The translations under genes were made by a program, and so were the position numbers. From Bacillus badius NBRC 15713 (GTDB taxonomy: Bacteria > Bacillota > Bacilli > Bacillales > Domibacillaceae), in NCBI RefSeq assembly GCF_001591605.1, contig NZ_BCVF01000034.1:1-46656 (forward strand): 46,656 nt of DNA, given 5' to 3'. This document shows, one piece after another, positions 15,501-24,530 of the stretch (within the stretch, counting starts at the first letter, position 1; every line of letters begins with the position of its first letter). The notes below the pieces were generated by a model that worked only from the letters and a program-made list of their open reading frames with translations, was not told the origin of the DNA and ran no database searches.

Positions 15501-18326
15501 TTAGTCTCTTGTGATCGCCGCTCTTAAAATACGGGCTTGTTCTTTCTTATGCACAATCGCATCCCCTTCTGAAGGGCTGGAACGACGGCGGCGTCCAATG
15601 TAGCGAACAGTTGCCTCTTCCGGCGCCACATCGCGAAGGCGCGCATCTACATACGTCCATGCGCCAAAGTTTTGCGGTTCTTCTTGCAGCCATACCACTT
15701 CTTTCAACTGCGGGAAGCGCGTTAAAAATTCTTTAATTTCTTCTTTAGGGAATGGATATAACTCTTCCACTCTTAATACATGCAGCCAGTTCAGCTCTTC
15801 TTCTGCTTTGCTGATTTGTTCTGCAAGGTCAATAGATACCTTACCGCTGCAAAGAACGACTCTTTCCACTTGTTCCGGCTGTTTTCCGAGTCTCGGTTCC
15901 TCCACTACCGGTTTAAACGCGCCGGCAGCAAACTCAGAAGCATTGGAAGCAGCCAATGGATGACGCAGCAGGCTCTTCGGTGTCATAACGACTAGCGGGC
16001 GCACCTCTTCTTTTTGCAGGATAGCAGCTTGGCGGCGCAGCACATGGAAGTATTGAGCTGTTGAAGACAAGTTCACTACTGTCCAGTTATTTTCTGCGGC
16101 GTTTTGCAGAAAGCGCTCTAGGCGGCCGCTTGAGTGTTCAGGTCCTTGGCCTTCATAACCGTGCGGCAGAAGCATGACAAGACCTGATTTTTGTCCCCAC
16201 TTCGCTCGTCCGGAGGAAACAAATTGGTCAAACATCGGCTGTGCCATATTGGCGAAGTCACCAAACTGAGCTTCCCAAAGAACAAGCGTTTCCGGAGAGA
16301 ATACGTTATAGCCATATTCATAGCCGACAACCGCTAGCTCTGTTAACGGGCTGTTAATGACTACAAAAGAAGCATCCGTTTCCTCTAAGTGATTCAGCGG
16401 AATGTACTCCTGACCGGTTTCTACATCATGCAGCACAAGGTTGCGGTGAGCGAATGTGCCGCGCTGGGCATCCTGGCCGGTCAAGCGAATTGGCGTGCCG
16501 CTTTTCAGGATCGATGCAAAAGCAAGCGCCTCGGCATGGCCCCAGTCAACCTGGCCGTCTTTTTCAAAAACATTTTCCCGGCGTTTTAAAATACGCTCCA
16601 GCTTTTTAAATACATGCAAATCCTTCGGCCAGTTTAACAGCTCGCTGTTAATTCGGCTCAAGACATCTGCCTCTACTCCTGTTTCGCTGGATGGAAGTTC
16701 TTTTTCAACGAACTTAGGCGGATTCATAACGATATCCGGATTTTCATCTTTTTTCGGAACTATTTCATACAAGTCCTTCAGCTTCTGTTCGTTTTCAGTA
16801 TACAGTTTGTCTGCTTCTTCCTTGGCAATTACTCCGCGGTTAACAAGCTTCTCTGCATAGAGCTGACGAACTGTCGGATGCTGATGGATCATTTGATACA
16901 TCATCGGGTTTGTCGTCATCGGCTCGTCCATTTCATTGTGGCCAAAACGGCGGTAGCCGATCAAATCAATCACAAAGTCTTTGCCGAAGCGGCTGCGGTA
17001 ATCGACTGCCATAAGAGCAGCGGCGATACAAGCTTCCGGGTCGTCGGCATTCACGTGAACAATTGGTACTTCAAAGCCTTTTGCCAAGTCAGAAGCATAG
17101 CGTGTTGAACGTGAATCATAGCTTTCTGTCGTAAATCCGATCATATTGTTAGCAATAATATGAATCGAACCGCCTGTTTGGTAACCAGGGACACGGCTCA
17201 TGTTGAATGTTTCACTCACAACCCCTTGTCCAGGGAATGCAGCGTCACCGTGAATTAAGATCGCCACAGCAGAGGTTGTATCTTGCTCAGGAACCCCTGA
17301 CTTCGCACGGTTTTCTTGTGCGGCTCTTGTGTAGCCGGCAACAACCGGGCTTACGACTTCAAGGTGGCTCGGGTTGTTTGCCAATGTAATGCGAGCTACG
17401 TCTTTATCTTCTTTGAAGCTATGATCGGCTCCAAGGTGATATTTGACATCTCCTGTCCAGCCATATGTAGTCATCTTCATAGAGCCTTCAGGAAGCAAAT
17501 TTTTGCTTGGCGCATGCTGGAATTCAGCAAAAATCATTTCGTAAGGTTTGCCCAAAATATGAGCGAGCACATTTAAACGTCCTCTATGTGCCATACCGAT
17601 ATTTACTGTTTTTGCACCTTTTTCCGCTGAATGCTTCACAAGCTCGTCAAGAAGAGGAACCATTGCATCCAGCCCTTCGATAGAAAAGCGCTTTTGGCCG
17701 ACGAATGTTTTATGAATAAATTTTTCAAAGCCTTCTACTTGTGTCAGCCTTTTTAGCAGCTGCACTTTTTGTTCGTTTGAAAATGTTGGATAATAATTGG
17801 TTGATTCAATTTGCTGTCTGAACCATTGTCTTTCTTCTAAATTATGGACTTGGGCTAACTCAAAAGCCAACTTATCTGTATAGACTTTTTTCAAGTGTTG
17901 GATCGCATCATAACCGTCCTTAACATGCGCCGGGGCATCAGGACATAAATACTGAACAGGGACTTTCCGCAAGTCTTCCTCCGTTAAGTTGAATGTGCTC
18001 AACTCAATCCGGTACGTATCTTTATTTCTGTCATTCAGCGGGTTGATATCTGCTGCTAAGTGACCGTAGGTGCGGATACTGTCAGCAAGTTTTACCGCGT
18101 TAAACAGAACATTTAAATCATTGCCTGATGCAGGTACAGCCGTCTTACCGATTTCTTCATGGGGCGCGTTTGCTGCAGGTGCTCCCCATTCCTCAAACAT
18201 TTGCTTTATTTCTGGATCGACTGATTCAGGATCTTTTTGGTAGTGCTCGTACAACTCCATTACATATCCAAGGTTTGGTCCGGAGAACTGACTCCACGGA
18301 TTCCCTTGGGCTGTCTGCATTTTCAT
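15501..18326 (-). CDS. odhA: 2-oxoglutarate dehydrogenase E1 component
   Basis: Thiamine-diphosphate-dependent decarboxylase of the 2-oxoglutarate dehydrogenase complex, 941 residues, the normal Bacillus length. The N-terminus has the E2/E1-assembly segment ([20 protein letters not shown]). Conserved core stretches include [63 protein letters not shown] (with Mg-ThDP-binding residues in the following VNADDPEA) and [12 protein letters not shown]. The transketolase-type pyrimidine domain has [16 protein letters not shown] and [15 protein letters not shown] behind GGAGG. First gene of odhA-odhB. No clear sigma-A promoter was identified in the upstream 600 bases. Confidence 0.97.
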   Translation of the reverse strand: MKMQTAQGNPWSQFSGPNLGYVMELYEHYQKDPESVDPEIKQMFEEWGAPAANAPHEEIGKTAVPASGNDLNVLFNAVKLADSIRTYGHLAADINPLNDRNKDTYRIELSTFNLTEEDLRKVPVQYLCPDAPAHVKDGYDAIQHLKKVYTDKLAFELAQVHNLEERQWFRQQIESTNYYPTFSNEQKVQLLKRLTQVEGFEKFIHKTFVGQKRFSIEGLDAMVPLLDELVKHSAEKGAKTVNIGMAHRGRLNVLAHILGKPYEMIFAEFQHAPSKNLLPEGSMKMTTYGWTGDVKYHLGADHSFKEDKDVARITLANNPSHLEVVSPVVAGYTRAAQENRAKSGVPEQDTTSAVAILIHGDAAFPGQGVVSETFNMSRVPGYQTGGSIHIIANNMIGFTTESYDSRSTRYASDLAKGFEVPIVHVNADDPEACIAAALMAVDYRSRFGKDFVIDLIGYRRFGHNEMDEPMTTNPMMYQMIHQHPTVRQLYAEKLVNRGVIAKEEADKLYTENEQKLKDLYEIVPKKDENPDIVMNPPKFVEKELPSSETGVEADVLSRINSELLNWPKDLHVFKKLERILKRRENVFEKDGQVDWGHAEALAFASILKSGTPIRLTGQDAQRGTFAHRNLVLHDVETGQEYIPLNHLEETDASFVVINSPLTELAVVGYEYGYNVFSPETLVLWEAQFGDFANMAQPMFDQFVSSGRAKWGQKSGLVMLLPHGYEGQGPEHSSGRLERFLQNAAENNWTVVNLSSTAQYFHVLRRQAAILQKEEVRPLVVMTPKSLLRHPLAASNASEFAAGAFKPVVEEPRLGKQPEQVERVVLCSGKVSIDLAEQISKAEEELNWLHVLRVEELYPFPKEEIKEFLTRFPQLKEVVWLQEEPQNFGAWTYVDARLRDVAPEEATVRYIGRRRRSSPSEGDAIVHKKEQARILRAAITRD

Positions 18327-18953
18327 TCTGAAAAACCTCCAACTATTTCGCCCATTAATTTTTGCTAAATGATATTTTGATGAGCTTACATTAGTGTATT
18401 ACTTACCACTTTATACACCATGATACACTCAATACGAAAATTTATACCGCCTACAAGGACATCTTACCACTGCAAGGTACTAAGGGAAAGCATTAAAGCT
18501 TAATCTATGGCATAGGCGCCCTGTTTTCCGCCAGGCGGATTGGCCAAGTCAAATTCACTGGCACAAATTTAGCTTTTGTGGCATTTCCCCGCTTGATTGT
18601 CCATCTCTTTTCTCTTATGAGAAGCAGTATCATTTTTTCCATGTACCATCTTACTACTCTTACGTCGAAAAACCAATATTTTTTCATAAAAAAGTCACAT
18701 TTATTGTACAGTTTGTCAAGTAAGGGCTTCTTCGCTGTTTCATGATGGAAATTTGCTGGTTTATCCCCCGCTGACAACTTCCGTTTTTTGTAAAAAGGCA
18801 GGCCTTTTCACAGGGACAATCCCTTTCCCCGCTTTTTATGATCAATGAAAAATCAACTGGAAGTAATGATGAAGCTTAAAAATAAATACGTTCGATAGGA
18901 TTGTAAACAAAATGGAGAGGTATATATATAGAAAAAAAGCGGAGGATGATGGG
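18327..18953. other. Divergent intergenic region between odhA and the methyltransferase gene
   Basis: About 630 bases without a supported gene. It should hold the odhAB promoter; TATAAA appears on the minus strand near 18411-18416 in a region with GTGTAT direct repeats, without a good -35. A 90-residue minus-strand frame at 18505-18777 has no ribosome binding site and no recognisable family. No CcpA site (WTGNNARCGNWWWCAW) was found by eye. Confidence 0.4.
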
Positions 18954-19550
18954 ATGAGTTTATCATTTTCAGAGCAATTTGAGAGGCCAGAAGGATGGCT
19001 TGGCCAGCTGGCCGGCAAAATTATGTCCTTAGAAAACCGGACAATCAATAAATGGACGCTGGACCTATTACATATCCAGCCCGAAGACAGGGTGCTTGAG
19101 GTGGGGTTTGGCCCCGGATTTGCTATCGAATTAGCCGGAGAACAATTTCCTGAAATTCAGCTGGATGGCGTCGATGTATCTGACACAATGAAGAATACGG
19201 CTGCCAGCCGCAATAAAAAATTGATTGATGAGGGGCGTCTGCACCTGTTTGTCGATGATATCGCCCTCTATAAAGCTGAGAAGCTCTACGATAAGGTATT
19301 TTCCGTCAACAACTATCCGCTGTGGGCAGAACGCCAAAAAGGGCTCGCTGTCCTATACAGCCTCATGAAACCAGGCGGACAACTAGCCATCACTGTGCAG
19401 CCTCGCGAAGAAGATGCTGATGAAGAAAAGACAAAACAGCTGGCACGGACCATTTCCTATGACTTAGAGAAAGCCGGTTTTTCCGGGACAGCCATTTATT
19501 ATAAAGATGTCCGGCCAGTGCTAACCGTCTGTGTCACTGCCGTCAAATAG
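18954..19550 (+). CDS. Class I SAM-dependent methyltransferase
   Basis: A 198-residue Rossmann-fold methyltransferase. Motif I is VLEVGFGPGF (about residues 47-56), followed by acidic residues of motif II in VDVSDTMKN and motif post-I/IV around FSVNNYPLW, where NNY takes the place of the usual NPP-like motif. The C-terminal strand motif is DVRPVLTVCVTAV. The substrate cannot be told from sequence; related small Bacillus proteins are annotated only as methyltransferases. I choose the ATG at 18954, behind GGAGG at 18941-18945; the longer frame from 18912 has no ribosome binding site. It is monocistronic and shares a convergent terminator with the sulfur-carrier fusion gene. Confidence 0.85.
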   Translation: MSLSFSEQFERPEGWLGQLAGKIMSLENRTINKWTLDLLHIQPEDRVLEVGFGPGFAIELAGEQFPEIQLDGVDVSDTMKNTAASRNKKLIDEGRLHLFVDDIALYKAEKLYDKVFSVNNYPLWAERQKGLAVLYSLMKPGGQLAITVQPREEDADEEKTKQLARTISYDLEKAGFSGTAIYYKDVRPVLTVCVTAVK

Positions 19551-19552
19551 CA

Positions 19553-19580
19553 AGCAGCCCATGCCTTTGCATGGGCTGCT
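19553..19580. terminator. Bidirectional terminator
   Basis: 12-bp stem AGCAGCCCATGC / GCATGGGCTGCT, loop CTTT, between convergent genes. T tracts are weak on both sides. Confidence 0.7.
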
Positions 19581-19585
19581 GTAAA

Positions 19586-20677
19586 TTAAATAAATAAATT
19601 CACATTGGCATCGTCTGCCTTGCCTAAATAAGTAGCTACGCCGCCGATTTCAACGCCATCGATTAACTCCTCCTTGCGAATGCCCATTACGTCCATGCTC
19701 ATTGCACAAGCGACAATACGGACACCCATATTCATGGCATTGGCCATTAAAGTTTCGAGGCTGTCTACATTTTTCTTTTCCATAACCTGGCGGATCATTT
19801 TCGCTCCCATTCCGCCCATATTCATGTTGGAAATAGGCAGCTGCTTCGGACCGGCCGGCATCATTTTCGTAAACATTTTTTCCATAAAGTCTTTTCCGTC
19901 TTGAGGAATCTCTTCATCGCGACGGAGGATGTTCAAGCCCCAGAAGGTGAAAAACATCGTTACTTCTTTGCCCATAGCTGCTGCACCTGTGGCAATAATA
20001 AAAGAGGCGATCGCTTTATCTAAATCCTGGTTAAATACAACAAGAGTCGCTCCTTTATTTTTAGTTCCCTGCCCTTGCGCTGCTTCTTGCTTTTCGGCTG
20101 TTCCTTTCCGTACGTAAGCAACCGTTGTTTTTCCAGCAGTTTCACTTCCGATAAACGTATTTCCAGTATTGGCGCACCAAGCTTTGGCATCCGCAATAAA
20201 TCCCGGGTCAGTCACTTTAACCTCAAGCACTTCTCCGTCTTTCATTTGGTTCATCGCCTGGAACACCTGACTGATCGGCCCCGGACACTGCAGGCCGGAA
20301 CAGTTTAATTCTCTGTCGGGTGTAATGCTGCCGATGTCTGTATTCCCTGCTGAATCACCCGCCGCAGACTGACTCGGCTGACATTGCTCGGCATAAGCCC
20401 GATAGCCGCCAGCCACGTTATAAGCCTCGAATCCATTTTCCATTAATAACTGAACGGCTGCTTCTCCGCGCTTGCCGGATTGGCAAGATATATAAACTGG
20501 CTGATCTTTAGGCAGTTCATCAAGGTGCTCAGGCAGCTGGCCAAGCGGAATATTTTTGCTTCCTTCTATATGGCCCATTAGGGTTTCTGCCTCTTCCCGG
20601 ACATCAATTAGCAGAGCGCCATCTTTTACTAACTGGTCTACCTCTTTTACATCTATTGTTTTAACTGTTTTGCTCAC
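19586..20677 (-). CDS. Rhodanese - TusA - DsrE2 fusion (sulfur-transfer protein)
   Basis: A 363-residue three-domain protein. Residues about 1-95 are a rhodanese domain with active-site Cys65 in CQSGKRG. Residues about 120-195 are a TusA/SirA-like domain with CPGP (Cys131 to Pro134), the sulfur-carrier cysteine. Residues about 212-363 are a DsrE2-type domain ending in VACAMSMDVMGI with a conserved cysteine. Each domain handles persulfide sulfur, so the fusion probably relays sulfane sulfur in detoxification or assimilation. I choose GTG at 20677, behind AGGGAGG with 8-base spacing; a longer in-frame start at 20707 would cover the second operator. Two CsoR/CstR-like palindromes flank the promoter, which fits sulfide/persulfide control. 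Confidence 0.88.
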   Translation of the reverse strand: MSKTVKTIDVKEVDQLVKDGALLIDVREEAETLMGHIEGSKNIPLGQLPEHLDELPKDQPVYISCQSGKRGEAAVQLLMENGFEAYNVAGGYRAYAEQCQPSQSAAGDSAGNTDIGSITPDRELNCSGLQCPGPISQVFQAMNQMKDGEVLEVKVTDPGFIADAKAWCANTGNTFIGSETAGKTTVAYVRKGTAEKQEAAQGQGTKNKGATLVVFNQDLDKAIASFIIATGAAAMGKEVTMFFTFWGLNILRRDEEIPQDGKDFMEKMFTKMMPAGPKQLPISNMNMGGMGAKMIRQVMEKKNVDSLETLMANAMNMGVRIVACAMSMDVMGIRKEELIDGVEIGGVATYLGKADDANVNLFI

Positions 20678-20701
20678 TCTATGTTCCTCCCTTTTCCCTT
20701 T

Positions 20702-20717
20702 ATACACATAGGGGTAT
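20702..20717. promoter_or_regulatory. CsoR/CstR-like operator, leader copy
   Basis: ATACACATAGGGGTAT: half-sites ATACA and GGTAT with 6 bases between. It matches the perfect palindrome at 20787-20802 (minus-strand reading ATACC-N6-GGTAT) except for one half-site base. It lies in the 5' untranslated region, about 10 bases upstream of the ribosome binding site. Confidence 0.55.
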
Positions 20718-20757
20718 ATTTTAAAATAAAAAAATAGCTGTTCAATCTATACTTTGC

Positions 20758-20786
20758 ATTCTATTATAAAATCTGCGCCTTGTCAA
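20758..20786 (-). promoter_or_regulatory. Sigma-A promoter for the rhodanese-TusA-DsrE2 gene
   Basis: On the minus strand, TTGACA (20786 to 20781), 17 bases, TAGAAT (20763 to 20758). The -35 is perfect and the -10 matches 5 of 6. Confidence 0.85.
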
Positions 20787-20802
20787 ATACCCTATTAGGT
20801 AT
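20787..20802. promoter_or_regulatory. CsoR/CstR-like operator abutting the -35 box
   Basis: ATACC-CTATTA-GGTAT, a perfect 5-bp inverted repeat with 6-base spacer, directly adjacent to the -35 hexamer. Operators of the CsoR/RcnR/CstR family have this ATACC...GGTAT form. No such repressor gene is present in the window. Confidence 0.6.
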
Positions 20803-20805
20803 ATT

Positions 20806-21000
20806 GCAAGCAAACGAAAAAGACTGTTTTTTAACAGTCTTTTTCGTTTGCTTGCAGATGGGGGCTGTTGATTTCCATTTCAGGCTGCTTCGCTTTCCGC
20901 GGGGCGGGCGGTGAGCCTCCTCACCGCGAAAGCGTCTGCGGGGTCTCACCTGTCCCGCTGATCCCGCAGGAGTCTTCGCGCCTTCCATTCCAATCAACAG
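20806..21000 (+). repeat. Bacillaceae intergenic repeat, copy D, with a different hairpin
   Basis: A perfect hairpin (about 20806-20855, arms GCAAGCAAACGAAAAAGACTG and its complement) precedes the GC-rich repeat body 20865-21000, which starts CTGTTGATTTCC and ends CCAATCAACAG. The body has the extra segment CTGCGGGGTCTCACCTGTCCCGC also present in the copy at 46100. The hairpin differs from that of the other copies. Confidence 0.8.
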
Positions 21001-21146
21001 AGTTTACAAAGTTAGGGTAGCCGCATAATGATTACCTGTTTTAAAATAAATAATAGGCAGCGATTGATTTTTCTTTTATTGCTGACTTGATGGAAGAGAA
21101 TCATCGACTCAGCGAGGTCTATCTTTCTTTCAAATAACTTGAATGA
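21001..21146. other. Spacer downstream of trpA with a conserved repeat tail
   Basis: GAATCATCGACTCAGCGAGGTCTATCTTTCTTTCAAATAACTTGAA (about 21098-21143) recurs in slightly changed form at about 46510-46553, so the repeat unit seems to have a conserved downstream tail. A weak hairpin (21081-21113) could end trp transcripts, without a T tract. Confidence 0.45.
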
Positions 21147-21932
21147 TTATTTTGCTTGTACCGCTGTTTCCGGAAGCAATTGCTTGATTTTCTCCTGCTG
21201 TCCCCGGTGAAATAACTCAACAATTTTACTGCCAACGATAACACCATCACAGTACTGGCCCAGTTCTTCGACTTGTTCCTTTGAAGAAACACCGAAGCCG
21301 GCAAGCACAGGAACTGAGCTTTTTGATTTGATGCGCTGCAAATAGGAGCCGACCTCTTGCGCGTAACTGGCGCGCACACCGGTTGTTCCCTTTACAGTAA
21401 CCGCATAAATGAACCCCTCTGCTCCTTCTATAATGTTAGTTACCCTCTCTTCAGGGCTCGTTAAGGCCACTAACCGGATCAAAGCCAAGTCATGCCGCTT
21501 GAGCGCCTCATTTACTTCTCCTTCTTCTTCAAGCGGCATATCCGGCATAATGACCCCTGCCACGCCAGCTTTGCGGCTGTCTGCAGCAAAGGCGTCAAGT
21601 CCATATTGAAAAACGGGATTTAAATACGTCATCAAAAGAATCGGGATGGTAATGGCGTCTTTATAGATGGCCAAATGCTCCAGCACGCCTCTCAGCGTGA
21701 CTCCATGCGCCAATGCCCGTTTCCCTGCTTCTTGAATGACTGGGCCATCCGCTACTGGATCGGAAAAAGGAATGCCTACTTCAACCGCTGTCACGCCCGC
21801 CTCCTGCAAAAACAAAAGCTTGTCTTTTAACGTGTCCAGTCCCCCATCTCCGGCCATAATATAGGCAACAAATGCTCGGGTCTTGTTTTCTTGTACAGTT
21901 TGAAAAGCCTGTTCAAGCTTGAATTTACTCAT
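21147..21932 (-). CDS. trpA: Tryptophan synthase alpha subunit
   Basis: Cleaves indole-3-glycerol phosphate to indole, which tunnels to TrpB. 261 residues, normal length. It is a TIM barrel with the catalytic Glu in [19 protein letters not shown] (pattern ExGxPFSDPxADGPxIQ) and the catalytic Asp in [11 protein letters not shown], followed by the phosphate-binding GFGVS and GVIVGSKIV. The ATG overlaps the trpB stop by 8 bases, so translation is coupled and suits the alpha2-beta2 complex. It is the last gene of the trp operon; I see no strong terminator behind it before the repeat at 20806-21000. Confidence 0.97.
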   Translation of the reverse strand: MSKFKLEQAFQTVQENKTRAFVAYIMAGDGGLDTLKDKLLFLQEAGVTAVEVGIPFSDPVADGPVIQEAGKRALAHGVTLRGVLEHLAIYKDAITIPILLMTYLNPVFQYGLDAFAADSRKAGVAGVIMPDMPLEEEGEVNEALKRHDLALIRLVALTSPEERVTNIIEGAEGFIYAVTVKGTTGVRASYAQEVGSYLQRIKSKSSVPVLAGFGVSSKEQVEELGQYCDGVIVGSKIVELFHRGQQEKIKQLLPETAVQAK

Positions 21933-23130
21933 TTTCTTTTCCTCCCAGTCTTGCTTGTATCGCTTCCACGTCCTTATCGCCGCGGCCGGATAAACAGACG
22001 GCTATACATTCATCCTTATTCATCGTCTTGGCAAGCTTAGCCGCATAGGCGATAGCATGTGAGCTTTCGAGCGCCGGGATAATTCCTTCTGTTTGTGTCA
22101 GCAATTTAAACCCTGCGAGCGCCTCTTCATCTGTGATGGCCGTGTACTCCACACGACCGATATCTTTAAGGAGACTGTGCTCCGGGCCAACTCCCGGATA
22201 ATCAAGACCTGCTGAAATTGAATGGGCCTCTTGAATTTGTCCATCCTCATTTTGAAGAAGATACATTTTGCTGCCGTGAAGCACACCGACCTTTCCTTTT
22301 GTCAAAGAAGCCGCGTGCTCTTCTGTATTTATGCCGCTTCCGGCAGCTTCTACACCGTACAACCGAACGGTTTCATCATTAATAAATGGATAAAACATCC
22401 CCATGGCATTGCTGCCGCCGCCAATGCAAGCAACAACCGCTTCCGGCAGCTTTCCTTCTTTCTGGATCATTTGTTCTTTCGTTTCAGCACCAATCACACT
22501 TTGAAAATCGCGAACTATTTGCGGAAATGGATGGGGCCCGAGCACCGATCCCATAATATAATGCGTGTCTTCTACATTCGCCACCCAGTAACGCAGCGCT
22601 TCGTTAACCGCATCTTTTAATGTGCCGCTTCCTTGACTCACGCTAACAACCTTGGCTCCCAGCAGCTCCATGCGGAACACATTCAGCTTTTGGCGGCGAA
22701 TATCTTCTGCTCCCATGAAAATAACGCATTCTAAATTAAGTAAAGCACTGACCGTCGCCGTCGCTACTCCATGCTGGCCGGCTCCCGTTTCCGCCACCAC
22801 TTTCTTTTTTCCCATGCGCACTGCTAGAAGCGCTTGTCCGATTGTATTATTAATTTTGTGGGCACCTGTGTGATTTAAATCTTCCCGTTTCAAATAAATT
22901 TTGGCACCGCCCAGCTTCGCTGTTAAATTCCGGGCAAAATAAAGCGGATTTTCCCGGCCGATATAATCTGTTAAGTAATGATTCAGCTCCTGCCGGAACG
23001 CCGGGTCATTCCTCGCTTCCTTATAGGCTTCCTCCAGTTCCAGAACAGCCGGCATTAATGTTTCCGGCACGTATCGTCCGCCGAACGGACCAAAATGGCC
23101 TCGCTCATCTGGTTGTGTATAGGTTGTCAT
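21925..23130 (-). CDS. trpB: Tryptophan synthase beta subunit
   Basis: PLP enzyme that joins indole and serine to make tryptophan. 401 residues, as expected. The PLP lysine is in [20 protein letters not shown] (HKINN). The phosphate-binding loop is [10 protein letters not shown], and [21 protein letters not shown] and LSGRGDKD are conserved family stretches. It overlaps trpA by 8 bases and its start overlaps the 3' end of trpF by 26 bases, so its ribosome binding site lies inside trpF. Cytoplasmic, complexed with TrpA. Confidence 0.98.
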   Translation of the reverse strand: MTTYTQPDERGHFGPFGGRYVPETLMPAVLELEEAYKEARNDPAFRQELNHYLTDYIGRENPLYFARNLTAKLGGAKIYLKREDLNHTGAHKINNTIGQALLAVRMGKKKVVAETGAGQHGVATATVSALLNLECVIFMGAEDIRRQKLNVFRMELLGAKVVSVSQGSGTLKDAVNEALRYWVANVEDTHYIMGSVLGPHPFPQIVRDFQSVIGAETKEQMIQKEGKLPEAVVACIGGGSNAMGMFYPFINDETVRLYGVEAAGSGINTEEHAASLTKGKVGVLHGSKMYLLQNEDGQIQEAHSISAGLDYPGVGPEHSLLKDIGRVEYTAITDEEALAGFKLLTQTEGIIPALESSHAIAYAAKLAKTMNKDECIAVCLSGRGDKDVEAIQARLGGKENE

Positions 23131-23740
23131 TAACTGTTGCTCCTTTCACTGTTTCAATAAATTGTTTCATTTTCGTCCGGTCCTTGACTCCATCCGTTTC
23201 CACACCGCTTGATACGTCTACGGCAAAAGGCTGAACCAGCCGGATCGCCTCTTGTACGTTCTCTTTATCTAATCCGCCGGCCAAAATAAGGCGTGAGCGG
23301 TCGAATGACTCTTTTTCTAAAGCCGACCAGTCAAAGGCGGTGCCATTGCCTCCTCTGTAAGGGCCAGCCGGGCTGTCGAGCAGCACAAAGTCCGCCGGGT
23401 AACGAAGCAGATCGGAAGGCTGAATGCCGGATTGAAAGCTGAATGCCTTAATAACAGGCAGTTGAAGCTTTTTCGCCAGCTCTGGCGGCTCATCGCCGTG
23501 AAGCTGAATGATATCGAGGCGGGCCTGATCGGCAATTGACCGGATCGTTTCAAGTTCTTCATTAACGAAGACGCCAACTTTAACCGGACCTTTTCCCAGC
23601 CATCCGGCGGCTTGCTCCGCCTGGGCGGCTGTCACCTGCCGTTTGCTTTTTGCAAAAACAAAACCGATGGCGTCCGCGCCGATTTGTTTGGCATAAAGCG
23701 CGGTCTCCGTGTCCTGAATGCCGCATATTTTCACTTTCAT
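23105..23740 (-). CDS. trpF: Phosphoribosylanthranilate isomerase
   Basis: Amadori isomerisation of phosphoribosylanthranilate, third step of the tryptophan branch. 211 residues from the ATG at 23740, which places the family N-terminus MKVKICGI right at the start (catalytic Cys in KICG). An in-frame GTG at 23749 is possible, but the GAGGTG ribosome binding site suits the ATG. The catalytic Asp is probably within the barrel strands near [29 protein letters not shown] and [13 protein letters not shown] are the conserved C-terminal phosphate-binding motifs. It lies 10 bases after trpC and overlaps trpB by 26 bases. Confidence 0.96.
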   Translation of the reverse strand: MKVKICGIQDTETALYAKQIGADAIGFVFAKSKRQVTAAQAEQAAGWLGKGPVKVGVFVNEELETIRSIADQARLDIIQLHGDEPPELAKKLQLPVIKAFSFQSGIQPSDLLRYPADFVLLDSPAGPYRGGNGTAFDWSALEKESFDRSRLILAGGLDKENVQEAIRLVQPFAVDVSSGVETDGVKDRTKMKQFIETVKGATVNDNLYTTR

Positions 23741-23750
23741 GTCCTCCACC

Positions 23751-24530
23751 TCACAGACAGATTTTTAATTCGTGAAAAGTTTGGGTAATATTAGCACTCT
23801 TCATAAATGTTTCGCCAACCAAGATGCCCCTGGCCCCCGCTGCCTTTACTCTTTCTGCATCGGCTGCCGTTTGAATGCCGCTTTCTGAAATAAATACTTT
23901 TTCATGCTGCCCATACGCCTGCAGCAGCCTCTCCGTTATCCCGAGATCGACGCTAAAGCTTTTCAAATCACGATTATTAATGCCGATCACGTCCGCTCCA
24001 ACTAAAAAAGCCCGTTCCATCTCTTCTTCGTTGTGCACTTCAAGCAGCACGTCAAGCGCCAGCTCCCTCGCGTACGAATAAAGGCCCGCCAGCTGCTCTT
24101 GGGAAAGAGCGGCGGCAATTAACAGAATAATATCGGCCCCGGCAGTTTTTGCCCGGTCAATTTGCACGGGATCAATAATAAAGTCTTTACATAGCACCGG
24201 GACGGCTACTTTTTGACGAACAGCCATGAGGTCGTTCATCGTTCCTTTAAAAAATGGTTCATCTGTTAAAACTGAAATAGCATCGGCGCTGTTTTGTTCA
24301 TAAGCCTCTGCCTGCAGACTGGGATCAATGCCTGTATTGATGATCCCTTTTGAAGGGGACGCCCGCTTAATTTCAGCAATAATATTCATTGTTTCAGATT
24401 GTGAGAAACGGGTGTACAAAGACGGCTGTGTTCGTTTTTCCGGCTGTACATCCGCTTGAAAAGTTTCTCTTAAGTGCGCCACCTCCTTTTTCTTCTCCGC
24501 CAGGATTTGATCTAAGATTGTTGCGCTCAT
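23751..24530 (-). CDS. trpC: Indole-3-glycerol phosphate synthase
   Basis: Closes the indole ring from CdRP in the fourth step of the branch. 259 residues. Family motifs: EIKRASPSKG (catalytic Lys), SVLTDEPFFKG, PVLCKDFIIDPVQI (catalytic Lys in CKDF), LDVLLEVHNEEE (catalytic Glu), IGINNRDLKSF and FISESGI, then ARGILVGETFM. The ATG overlaps the trpGD stop by 4 bases (ATGA). It is not fused to trpF, unlike in enterobacteria. Confidence 0.97.
   Translation of the reverse strand: MSATILDQILAEKKKEVAHLRETFQADVQPEKRTQPSLYTRFSQSETMNIIAEIKRASPSKGIINTGIDPSLQAEAYEQNSADAISVLTDEPFFKGTMNDLMAVRQKVAVPVLCKDFIIDPVQIDRAKTAGADIILLIAAALSQEQLAGLYSYARELALDVLLEVHNEEEMERAFLVGADVIGINNRDLKSFSVDLGITERLLQAYGQHEKVFISESGIQTAADAERVKAAGARGILVGETFMKSANITQTFHELKICL

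Noticed and set aside
18505-18777. 90-codon minus-strand frame between odhA and the methyltransferase gene
   Set aside because: No ribosome binding site, no recognisable family, and unlikely composition; probably chance.
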